Assembly: GCA_029582265.1 (NCBI GenBank)
Contig: CM055830.1
Span: 21,041,365 to 21,105,364, forward strand
Reading direction: 5' to 3'
DNA length: 64,000 nt
Origin: Zoroaster sp. YZ-2022
Taxonomy: Eukaryota; Echinodermata; Asteroidea; Forcipulatida; Zoroasteridae
The notes under the pieces were generated by a model. It did no database searches. It was given only the letters and a program-made list of their open reading frames with translations, and was not told where the DNA came from. Shown here in pieces: positions 42,959 to 51,726 of this stretch. Each line of letters starts with the position of its first letter. Position 1 is the stretch's first letter. The position numbers were made by a program, and so were the translations under genes.

Positions 42959-44761
42959 AGCTCTTTTTGTATTTCATGTTTAACATACAAACAGCATGCA
43001 TCGATTAAAAAACAATAATTGGTCTAAAAGTTCAGTGTACATTTAATAAGGACTCTAACACTAAAATATAACACCATTGAGTTTTAAATAAATTAAATTG
43101 TATTGTTACCAGAAAATATGTCAGATAGAGTAAATTCTGAGAATGTTTTGTACATTATACCATCTTATAAGCAAGTATGCATTTAGATAATAATTCACTG
43201 AGTTCGTTGTGTTTTGTTTATTACCAATCATCCCTTTTTAACCCTAACCCCAGGCCTTTTAGGTAGGATGCATCCTCAATCACACAAAATGCTACAAAAT
43301 GTCTTCATAAAATTTGGAAGGTTCCTGAATACTCCAAATTACCCAATATATTGTGCTGTATTTCGTGTGTAGGGTGCCTTTGCCTTTATCCCTTTATTAT
43401 GAACAAAAATACATGTTTTGCTTTTGTTTTTTGTTGGCTCAGTCAACTGATATTGACACAGGTGTTTTGCAGTCAAAGTGTCATGTCAGTTGTTAGTACA
43501 TGTACCATACTGCATCACCCAAAATAGCGTTGAACATATATAGCATCCTTCCTCAATCACCCAAAATGCTCCAATACCTCATACAGGATTTTTGTGTGAT
43601 GTGGGATAGTTAGGGTTAATGGGAACGTAAATCATTGGTTTGGGGACAGGTAAATTGTATTCCAGTCCTGTAGTTTTTAAGGGGCATATCATAAATATAA
43701 CCAGTGGAAATTTCATCACAATAGGTGCTCACGTTTTTGAGAAAACTAGTGAATAATTGTTTCAGGTTTATGTGACAGTTCAGTCAAATTGTCTGTGCTC
43801 AGCCAAATATTTTTTATAACATTTGTTTATAAATGTATAACATTTGTATCTTGACTACAAAATAAATGTCACAAGTATTTTAAATCTTTTAAGCTTTAAA
43901 TATCATGTCTTATTTTTTGTTTATTATATGTTCTATGCACAGATATCATACATAGGTTGCATTGTTTTGCTTTTTGAAACGGTTTACAAAGAATTTTCTC
44001 ATAATCAGCTGGAGGAGTAAACAACTTCAGATGGGCAAATTACCTGGTTCAGCTCAGTCAAATTTACCAATCAAAACATGGCACTATGGCAAATTCATTT
44101 TGTATTGGCAACTCCAGTACAGACATTTTATAAATAAAATGCCTCAAGTATGTTACATGAAGTAACTAGTCTATCATTGTATACCCTCATACTTTTGTAT
44201 AGCTACAGACAGTGGTCAAAATCAGTCAACTGACTGTTTTTCATTGTTGAACTGTGGTCACTGCACACGGGAGAATCGTTGACTGGGTTTAAATGTCATT
44301 ATCAACACCCTCAACAATACAATATAACGATTTTACTAGTCAAAAATTGCCAACTCATTTTGACCTGTAAATGTACTGTACATGTACATTACTTCGTATA
44401 CAAACGTAATGAGGTTTGACCGGCCGTGAACGTTAACGCTGTCAAACCTATATAAAGTACTGTACATGTCATGCAGCAAGCACATACAGTGTATTTACGT
44501 ATTATATGTATAATGTACATTGTACATGTACATTAGTACATTAGTACATTACACATACATAACAATGTAGCAAGTCACCAGGCTGGCTTGCTGATTATGC
44601 GGTGAGCTGTTGCCATTTGTGCGCTTGCGTAGTATTCTCTTAAACCACAAGTTGAATATGCATGAAAAGGTCACATACCTCGACCATGCAAACTGGCCAA
44701 GACGTTACTCTGGACAAAAGGTGGCGCGGCCGTTTACAGGAATAAGTGGCGCCCGCAGCGG
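42959..44761. other. intergenic, nothing recognised except small inverted repeats
   Basis: AT-rich. AGGTTTGAC (44,412-44,420) pairs with GTCAAACCT (44,441-44,449). Multiple TGTACATGTACA-type palindromes occur at 44,380-44,550. No exon supported. Confidence 0.4.
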
Positions 44762-44809
44762 CGATTGGTTTATCAAATCACAGCGGATCGGCGCATGTAC
44801 GTATAAAAT
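44762..44809 (+). promoter_or_regulatory. candidate promoter: inverted CCAAT and TATA box
   Basis: GATTGG at 44,762-44,767 and GTATAAAATC at 44,801-44,810, about 40 bp apart, upstream of a candidate first exon. Confidence 0.35.
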
Positions 44810-44891
44810 CACGAGTAACGTCTTGCACCAAGACTACTCCAGAGCCAGCCCAATATACGGCTCTGCTCGGCGCCGGTAATTAATTGCACCT

Positions 44892-45004
44892 ATGACCGTG
44901 AAAACGATTGGAACAGTAGGTGTACGCAGTGTTATCACATCGTGCGGACAGAATCGAACCGCAGAGAATATCAAAACAAGGCAAGAATTGGTCAAAAACA
45001 CAGT
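44892..45004 (+). CDS. candidate first coding exon of a host gene
   Basis: ATG at 44,892 opens a frame of 37 codons plus two bases, reaching a strong GTAAGT donor at 45,005. It lies 80 bp downstream of the TATA box at 44,802. The product is not recognised. The viral fragment begins ~200 bp into the presumed intron, so any next exon would be beyond 50.8 kb. Confidence 0.25.
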
Positions 45005-45164
45005 GTAAGTTACAATATTGTTATGATCAAAGGCATACACATAATAACAATACAGTATAGATTCATAGTAGATTCATAGATTTAAGGTATTTACAGTGCA
45101 ATGTGTTTATTTCTTCGTAAAACATGCACGTAAACATGCATCTACGTTTTTTTGTACATTCTTT

Positions 45165-45200
45165 ATCCTAGCCCTTATGTGGAAACATAAGGGATAGGAT
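45165..45200. repeat. 16-bp hairpin next to the viral fragment
   Basis: ATCCTAGCCCTTATGT, loop GGAA, ACATAAGGGATAGGAT; one mismatch in the stem. It stands just left of the G-run (45,217-45,223) where viral-type sequence begins. Confidence 0.75.
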
Positions 45201-45307
45201 CATCCTAGCTATAGTAGGGGGGGAAATGTATAATTAAAAAATTAGAATTTCATTTAAAAAAATGAAAAAAACGAAAGAATATTATGTAGATATATATATT
45301 AAAGAGG

Positions 45308-45529
45308 ATGGAAAACAGAAGATATTTATCGAAATGTAGATTGCGAGAATTGAAAGATTTTATGCGAGAACATAAAATTATATTAGTACAAAATAACGAG
45401 GGTAAAGTTAATAAATGGTCTTATTATTTTGCCAATTTTGTTTTTTTTAATTGTAATTATACGGGGGGGGGGTCTATCAGGTGCTCCCGGTTGGGTGGGT
45501 TTTTGATTATAATAATAATCTTTATTTAA
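45308..45529 (+). CDS. small viral ORF with SAP-like motif
   Basis: A 73-residue frame. Residues ~8-22 (S-K-C-R-L-R-E-L-K-D-F-M-R-E-H) resemble the first helix of SAP/Rho-N nucleic-acid-binding motifs. The C-terminal half runs through a G-run and an Ile-rich, probably non-coding tail. A short frame (M-K-K-T-K-E-Y-Y) starts upstream near 45,262 and stops 5 codons after overlapping this start, so the true start is unclear. Weak. Confidence 0.3.
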   Translation: MENRRYLSKCRLRELKDFMREHKIILVQNNEGKVNKWSYYFANFVFFNCNYTGGGSIRCSRLGGFLIIIIIFI

Positions 45530-45537
45530 TATCAAGT

Positions 45538-46179
45538 TTATTTTAAATTCATAAGTTTTTTTAAAAGATCTTTTTTTATTAGCTCTTCGTTGTCGAGCTT
45601 TTTTTCATTTTCATTAACATCAGCGGTTTTAACTTTTGTTTTAATTGAAGTTGTATCTTTGTTAGAGCCGTTACGGATTTTTTCTTTCATTTTAGAATAT
45701 TTATCGCGTTCTTCGCATATTAAATGAAATTCTTCTTGAGTAATAACGCCGTCTTCGATGGCTTTTGAAACGTGGTTTTCAATCGTGTTGAGTTTAGACG
45801 ACGCTAATTTTTTTATTTCATCGTGTTTTTTAGCTTTTTTACATAATTTATATTTGGCGTATCTAAGAGCTAACGCCGCACCGCCTAACCCTAAGGCTAA
45901 ACCTTATAAAACAAACCCTACGGGCGATGCTACAACTCTGGCTATACTGGCTATTCCGATAGCTCCCGCCCCCATACACCCTAATTCCGCTAACGTTTCT
46001 ACGATACTACAAGCGTTTATTATTTTATTATATTTTTTATAGACGGCTTCACGATGATACATTTCAATTCGTAATTCTTTTAGAATATTATCGATTTTTT
46101 GCAGACGAAATGATTTAGCATCATCTAAAGGTGGTAAATTTGGATAAAGTACATTCATCGATTCTATAGGTACGCTCAT
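45538..46179 (-). pseudogene. viral membrane/coiled-coil protein with internal stop
   Basis: Opens M-S-V-P-I-E-S-M and has a helical N-terminal part followed by a Gly/Ala-rich hydrophobic segment. An in-frame TAA at 45,904-45,906 interrupts it. The same frame continues for 121 more codons: a second Gly/Leu/Ala-rich hydrophobic stretch, then a charged coiled-coil-like tail, to a stop at 45,538-45,540. The preserved frame beyond the stop indicates one gene with a point nonsense mutation. Function unknown; a minor virion or membrane protein is a guess. Confidence 0.6.
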
Positions 46180-46203
46180 TGTTTATTATTAATAGAAAAG
46201 ATT

Positions 46204-46650
46204 TTAATTCAATGAAAACATATTAATTTTCATATCGTAACAGATTCCAGTTTCATTAGAGCCGAAAAAAATAAATTGAGTAAATTGTTTTGTATTAGCG
46301 CTTTCTATTTTGAAACACATACCACATTCTAAAAACGTTGGTGTACTGTAAGAACTAAATCCACGATAACTCTCCTCAAAAAGACTTATCCATCCTTTTT
46401 CCACCATGTCTACTTTTGTTTTAACGAATGATTCTTGATTATTTTCACCATAACTTGATTTATAATAAATAAAACAATACGTTATTGGTACGTAGGTATA
46501 AAACAACAGCTTACTCGTTGAAAAAAGCCATTGAAACTTAATTATATTTTCTAACTCATACAAATCGAAATAAGGATTAGCGGTTGGATCGCGTTCTATA
46601 TGACCAGTTTTTTTAAAAGATTTCATCGCTACTTGTTTGACAATTATCAT
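46204..46650 (-). CDS. viral hypothetical protein, paralog of the next gene
   Basis: 148 residues; the N-terminus may be truncated, because an ATG at 46,699 (M-A-S-I-Y-G-P-S) is in another frame and would join after a small shift near 46,655. The C-terminal third has M-C-F-K-I, F-F-G, I-C-Y-D-M-K-I and ends S-L-N-stop. The upstream gene at 46,732-47,136 ends with the same pattern. No known family recognised; its position among structural genes suggests a virion protein. Confidence 0.55.
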   Translation of the reverse strand: MIIVKQVAMKSFKKTGHIERDPTANPYFDLYELENIIKFQWLFSTSKLLFYTYVPITYCFIYYKSSYGENNQESFVKTKVDMVEKGWISLFEESYRGFSSYSTPTFLECGMCFKIESANTKQFTQFIFFGSNETGICYDMKINMFSLN

Positions 46651-46731
46651 TAATACGATTAGCGCTAGAGGTTCGACTAGGTCCGTAAATGCTTGCCATA
46701 TTTATATAATTTCTAGATTTAATTTTTAGAT

Positions 46732-47136
46732 TTAATTTAACGGTAAACTTTTAATTTTAATATTAAAACAAATTTTAGAATTTAACTCGCCAAAAAAGGT
46801 TGCTTCTATATAAACTTTGCGAATATCTCGTATTTTAAAACACATTTCGTATCTTAAATGCGACGTGTTATTATCGATAAAATAAAATTTTATTTCATCT
46901 TGCGATGGAGAAGGGATATGATAAGCGTTAGTCCCGTAATTGCGCGTTGTTGAATATGAAGTTCTAGCGGTGATGATAAAAATTCAAATGTTATAAAAGT
47001 AAAAGACGACTCTCCCTCTACAATAACCCAATAATCTGTTGGTACTATTACTAGTTCTACGGATACGAGTGACAACCACCGAGAAGAAAAAAAATGCTTT
47101 AATTATAGGTTTAGTGATTTTAACCGGGGTAGGCAT
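46732..47136 (-). pseudogene. viral hypothetical protein, frameshifted paralog
   Basis: The middle block reads V-E-L-V-I-V-P-T-D-Y-W-V-I-V-E-G-E. The frame then changes near 46,975, and the C-terminal block contains S-H-L-R-Y-E-M-C-F-K-I, T-F-F-G, K-I-C-F-N-I-K-I and ends P-L-N-stop. A possible start is at 47,136 (M-P-T-P-V-K), which would need one more shift in the T-run near 47,095. The shared ending with 46,204-46,650 marks a duplicated gene pair. Confidence 0.5.
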
Positions 47137-47157
47137 TACAATTTATGAAATGTTTGT

Positions 47158-48527
47158 TTAGAGGTTTTTCTGCATATAAGTTGAAATTAAAACACCAACC
47201 CCCGTTAATGCTATCCATAAATGTTCCGCCGTATATGCGATTACCTTTGAAGCCGTTTTTAATAACCAACTTATAACCGTACCGATAATAGCCGGTAAAG
47301 CGGCTAAAGCTTTTGCTCCTAGTTTGGCTAATACGTTCGCTAAATTTTTTAATGTTTTTTGTATCCACTCTTTTACACCACCACTATCCGGAGGAGTTGG
47401 TTTAGGCGTTGGCGTTGGTTCTGGAGGGGATGGTTTAGGCGTTGGTGGTATAGGTTTAGTGGATATAGGTTTTGGTAAAACTGAACTTACAGTATTACTT
47501 ATCGCTTCGCCGATAGCGGTAATGGTCATAACAAAGGCCGTTAATATACTAACGATCGTTATATCTTGTTCTCTAAATAAAGTTTTAATTTTATCTCCTA
47601 ACGTAACGTCTCTTTCTAACATTTTTTGAAACGTTTCTTTAATTCTATTGATTTGACGACGAAGTTTGTAATCCTGCGCATCTATAATCGTTAAAAGATC
47701 TTGTTTTTTATCTTTTAGATTTTCCCACTCTCGCTTTTGTTTTGAGGATTCTTGCACATCTTCATCATCTTGATCTCGAGCGTTTACATATTTATATTTA
47801 GCAGCTTCGATTTTTCGTTAAGTACTTTCAATCTAGTTAATTGATTTAATTGTTCACCTCGAGTCGTTTGTAAGAGTTGATCGAGTCCTTCAATTTCTGG
47901 CATTGGAAACCAATCCGTTTGAATTTCTTGATCGCTCGTAAGAGTTTTAACCACCATTTCGATAGCTTCTTGTACTCGTTCTGATTTTTCTACGCGTTGC
48001 AGCGGTATATGTGGTAACATTCTACGACCGCTACTCGTTGTTGTATGCTCCGCGTTAGCATCGGTTATTGGTGTTAATGGTCTTTTTGTTTCTTCTATAA
48101 CATTTTGTATAGCCATTCCAGTTTCTCCATATGGTAAAATTTTTATTATACTTAAACCTTTTATACTGCTTAACGCATAAAATCCATCCCCTCTTTTTTT
48201 ATTTAGACGTATTTTGTTTATCGCCTTTATAAAAAAAAGTATACTCTTTCCATTTTCATCTTCTATCGTAAAACTAGTATAATCTTTTATAGCGTTTTCA
48301 TGACCTATACTTTTATAAAAAGCTTCAACCGCCTCTTTAAGTACTCGACTTTTTTGAGATAAGGTCGGTATACTAAAAGACGTTTCTGCTTGCAATTGAA
48401 CATTACCATTATTATCTTCGATATTATCGTCAATATAATCATCATTAGCTAATTGATAATCTTCATCATCTTCGGGGTACTTAAAATTTGGATCCGCCTC
48501 TATATAATCATATCCTCCTTCCGCCAT
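47158..48527 (-). pseudogene. viral membrane-associated structural protein, one frameshift
   Basis: The N-terminal block (48,527-47,784, 247 residues) starts M-A-E-G-G-Y-D-Y-I with an acidic segment. It then has a mixed alpha/beta region (G-D-G-F-Y-A-L-S-S-I-K-G-L) and a charged C-terminus. Near 47,810, in an A-run, the frame changes and a second block continues to 47,158. This block has a charged helix, an Ile/Val-rich hydrophobic segment, a Pro-Thr-Lys-rich linker (P-P-T-P-K-P-S-P-P-E-P) and an Ala/Leu-rich hydrophobic C-terminus. The two blocks look like one ~450-residue protein missing one base. Two adjacent genes or programmed frameshifting are less likely alternatives, given decay elsewhere. 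Confidence 0.55.
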
Positions 48528-48541
48528 TTTACAATTACTTT

Positions 48542-48979
48542 TTATCTTTTTTTCAACAATTTATAACTCGCGTAACCCACTATACTCATTCCTATTACGA
48601 TAAATAAAATTTCTCGCGTTTTTTGATCTTCGCTAGGAACGTAAAAATCTTCTAGTCGCGGTTCGTCGTATAAATCTTTCGGTAAATTTATTTGTTCGTT
48701 GGTGACGTTATGATATTCTCTCATCGCATCGTTAATGTTGTTAAACGTTCTTACGGCGCTCGTTTCTTTTTGTATTTTTTCATTTAAATAATCTAAATAT
48801 TTTAAACGCTTTTTACTAAATTCGTCTTTTGCTTTACTAAGTTGTTCCAACGCTAAATCGTGTCTTTTACGTTCTCGTTCAGCGTCGTCAGAACGAAAAT
48901 TACTAAATAAAAAATGTGATCCGGTAAATGCTAACGCGTTGACTACCGCACCTCCAATCATCATAGCTATAGATACCAT
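48542..48979 (-). CDS. viral protein with N- and C-terminal membrane segments around a coiled coil
   Basis: 145 residues, intact. Hydrophobic N-terminus (M-V-S-I-A-M-M-I-G-G-A-V-V-N-A-L), a long charged helix (residues ~30-70), S-E-D-Q-K near 118, and a C-terminal membrane helix (I-L-F-I-V-I-G-M-S-I-V-G-Y) ending K-K-R. It is the first gene of the leftward block, 54 bp from the capsid candidate. I have a general memory of similar proteins in invertebrate polinton-like elements but cannot name the family. A role in the virion or an internal membrane is inferred. Confidence 0.6.
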   Translation of the reverse strand: MVSIAMMIGGAVVNALAFTGSHFLFSNFRSDDAERERKRHDLALEQLSKAKDEFSKKRLKYLDYLNEKIQKETSAVRTFNNINDAMREYHNVTNEQINLPKDLYDEPRLEDFYVPSEDQKTREILFIVIGMSIVGYASYKLLKKR

Positions 48980-49033
48980 ATTTCCTTTTTTTAAATAAAA
49001 AATATATATTATATTTAACGACTATAAAATAAG
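48980..49033. promoter_or_regulatory. short divergent promoter region of the viral block
   Basis: 54 bp, almost all A/T, separating divergent genes. TATATATTATATT lies at ~49,002-49,015 and TATAAAATA at ~49,023-49,031, which could serve as TATA boxes. Function inferred from position. Confidence 0.45.
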
Positions 49034-50300
49034 ATGAGCAACACATACGGAGATGTACTCGATCCATACAGAAGAATAAGAGAACCGAGAGGTATAAAAG
49101 GAACGCGTCAAAAAGTCGTCATTACAAACAATCCGAGCACCATTACCGAAAATCAATTGTTGACGGTTCGTTTTCCAAATTTAGGAATAAACGACGTTAT
49201 CGTCCCGAATACGGCTCGACTAGCTTTTAACATTCAAATCGTTTCCGCAGATGATGATGCAAGAACTATGGTACAAAATATAGGTAGAGCCATCGTAAAA
49301 CATATAATCATAATGGAAGGAAATGAAATATTTTCCTTGGACGATGCGGATGTGTTTAATTGTTATAAAGATGAATGGTTAACCAAAGATCAACGCGATA
49401 ATCTAGCGTATCAAGGCATCGAAGACGCTAATGTAACTAAATTAAGAATAGACGCTAGTGATAAAAACCTAGTGGGTAACGGAGGAAAAGATAAAGTTAT
49501 CGCGGATACGTTAAAAAACAGGTATTACATTCCACTCGATTTTGAATTGTTAACTTCGCATCAGCCCTACTATCAATCAGGAATCGGAGATCGATTGACT
49601 TACGAACTCGTCTTTAATAAATTTTCTAGCATGATTAAAAGCACCGATGGTAATGCAAAATATACTATAAGCGGGATTTCTTTAGAATATCAAGCCGTTC
49701 ATATACCCGAACTCGCTCGTACGATTAAAAATCAATATAGCAACCGGTTGTCGATATTGTTTGATCGCGTACTAAGACACAGCGTGATGTCGTTAAACAA
49801 ACGCGATACGACGTGGAATATACATTTAAATACCCCCGCAAAAAGTATGAAAGGAATATTGTTTTTATGTACTAGATGTACAAGAAAGCAATACATTTTA
49901 TAATCCTAAAATCAATAAAGTTTCGATTACGATCGAAGGCGTTCCTAATCAACTCTACGCGCACGGAATGAAAAGGTATCAACATTGGGAAGAAATTTCA
50001 AAATATTTTGGTGATTCTAGTAAACAACACGCTTTACGTATACAAAAAGCTCTAAATTTATCCAACGTTAAACAAGCCGATTATTTACTAGATAAATGCG
50101 GTTTATTTTTAGATATGAGAACGAGCGACGATAATCAAATACACGGAAGCGGAAGACGAGTGCAAAACTTATCCGAAGGAATTACTATACTAATTGAAAA
50201 AGAAGCGGAAGCCGCGGGTGAATTGAACATGTATACTTTTATTATTATGGACGCGCAACTCAATATAAAAGACGGACGTTTTGAATCCGTCGATTATTAA
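49034..50300 (+). pseudogene. candidate double-jelly-roll major capsid protein, one frameshift
   Basis: The first block (49,034-49,903, 289 residues) starts M-S-N-T-Y-G-D-V-L-D-P. It has beta-rich segments including V-R-F-P-N-L-G-I-N-D-V-I-V-P, I-G-R-A-I-V-K-H-I and G-N-E-I-F-S-L-D-D-A-D. The frame changes near 49,870-49,885, and the second block runs to 50,300 through Y-A-H-G-M-K-R-Y and S-E-G-I-T-I-L-I. Total length ~420 residues fits a DJR capsid. Identification rests on position next to the packaging ATPase, length, beta-rich pattern and resemblance to uncharacterised capsid-like proteins in animal polinton-like elements. No fold check was possible. The frameshift makes it inactive. Confidence 0.6.
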
Positions 50301-50340
50301 AAGGAAATGTTAGTATTATAGTGAATAATATTAAAAGGAA

Positions 50341-50880
50341 ATGTTACCTAAATATCCACACGTTGCGTTAATTTGTGGACAAACCGGATGCGGAAAAACA
50401 GAATTTGTTTTAAATCTATTACAAAAAGAATATTTTAAACATTTTGAAAATATCGTTATATTATGCCCCACCATCGCCGACAACGACGCGTATAAAAATA
50501 GAAAATGGTTTTATAACGATGAGCGAGTGCACTTTGACGATTTAAAATACATTTCGTTAAACAAAGCGAAAAAAAATTATAGCAACGCATTCAAAGGAGA
50601 CGAGACGTTGTTTATCATCGATGATTGTAGCGCGAGTAAAAATTTGCGCTATAAAAAATTTGAGGATGAGACGAATGCATTGTCATACTTGGCTTTTAGC
50701 GGCCGACACGCGCGTCACAGCTGTTGGATCATTGCACAAAAATATAATAGTGTATTGAAAGATTTTAGGGAGCAACTTAAAGGTACACACCGCCTTTGTC
50801 GCGCGAAATTGGGCGATAAAAAACGCCCCTCAATATTTCGTTGCTTTTCATACATGGTTGGAAAGATCTTTCAAAAGTAG
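50341..50880 (+). pseudogene. A32-like (FtsK/HerA) genome-packaging ATPase, 3' truncated
   Basis: Starts 40 bp after the capsid stop; the GGAAATGTTA start context is repeated twice upstream. Walker A G-Q-T-G-C-G-K-T at residues ~13-20. Walker B T-L-F-I-I-D-D-C-S near 93-100. Then F-S-G-R-H-A-R-H-S and I-A-Q-K-Y-N, the sensor region typical of A32-like ATPases that pump DNA into DJR capsids. Family resemblance ends after L-K-D-F-R-E-Q (~50,784). The last ~32 codons (T-H-R-L-C-R-A-K-L-G...) look unrelated and are probably flanking DNA read through. The truncation marks the right breakpoint of the viral fragment. Confidence 0.75.
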
Positions 50881-51726
50881 AATATAATTGTCCACACAAA
50901 TACCCCTGAAAAATGCGTCGTTTTTCTGTTATTGTACAAAAACAATGTCATGTGACTTTTTTGAACAAAAATTTGTCCAGAAAACTCACGAGGACAAAAG
51001 AAATAGTCGCACTTTCAGACGTTTAAAAAGTTTATTACTGAACCAAATTCAAGAATAATTTTTTTTTTTAATTCATTGATACTTGACAAAAGTGAAGTGA
51101 TTTTGAAACAATGGGTGAAAATTGTCAAAATCGACAAAAAGGCGAAAGTCTTGGCAGTTTCCCAAGACACCGGGAACCGAACCAAGACTGTGCCAGTACA
51201 GCCATGGGCGTCAGCGCGGCCAATCGCCCGAGGCGTGAGCCCGCCGGTTAGGCCATAATTATGTCAACACTTTTCGCGTGAAAATGTAAAGCAGGTCTCG
51301 ACCACTGTGGTGCTTTTCGTGTCGGGTATTTTGAATTATGATACTGCCAGCGAGTTTAGTTTTGGAAACCACAATGACGCCTTCATTCGGAACATCGTCA
51401 GAGCCCCTTCATCATATCAACGCCAATAAAAAAGTGACAAAAAATGTTCAGTTTGGGAGGCCATCCGTCAAAATCAACGCCAGAATTTCGACCAAGCGGG
51501 CTGGGCGAAGAAAGGCTCACCGTCTACGGCAATAATACGACGCATGCCTGGCGACCATTGCCGGGCCAGCCAACCTCAAATGATGGCAAACACTCAGGAA
51601 TTTGACTGTTGAACGTGATGGTGACCATGAATACCATGAATGTCGCATTTGTAGGATTATTATTGGACAGGTACGAGTAATAAAAGAGAAATATTGTTTG
51701 ATAATATAATATACTCGTGGGGCTTT
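50881..51726. other. intergenic, nothing recognised
   Basis: Only short open frames. GC content is higher around 51,170-51,260 and 51,480-51,580. No exon, repeat or promoter can be supported. Confidence 0.4.

Larger units (their letters stand above)
45210..50784. mobile_element. polinton-like / adintovirus-like endogenous viral fragment
   Basis: A compact, intron-less, high-density gene block unlike the host DNA around it. Five or six minus-strand genes (45,538-48,979) diverge from two plus-strand genes (capsid candidate, packaging ATPase) across a 54-bp gap. Gene content fits the morphogenesis module of polinton-like viruses of invertebrates. No polymerase B, integrase, protease or terminal inverted repeats were found. 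The ATPase loses family resemblance at ~50,784, so the right side is deleted. Several genes carry stops or frameshifts. The exact left edge is uncertain (45,210-45,300). Confidence 0.75.

Noticed and set aside
45208..45240. Terminal inverted repeat of the viral element
   Set aside because: I looked for the reverse complement of this G-run region in the ~1 kb beyond 50.78 kb and saw none, so no terminal repeat can be claimed.
47069..47161. 30-residue plus-strand membrane peptide (I-G-L-V-I-L-T-G-V-G)
   Set aside because: It overlaps the start of a minus-strand viral gene, has only a GTG start, and no support beyond hydrophobicity.
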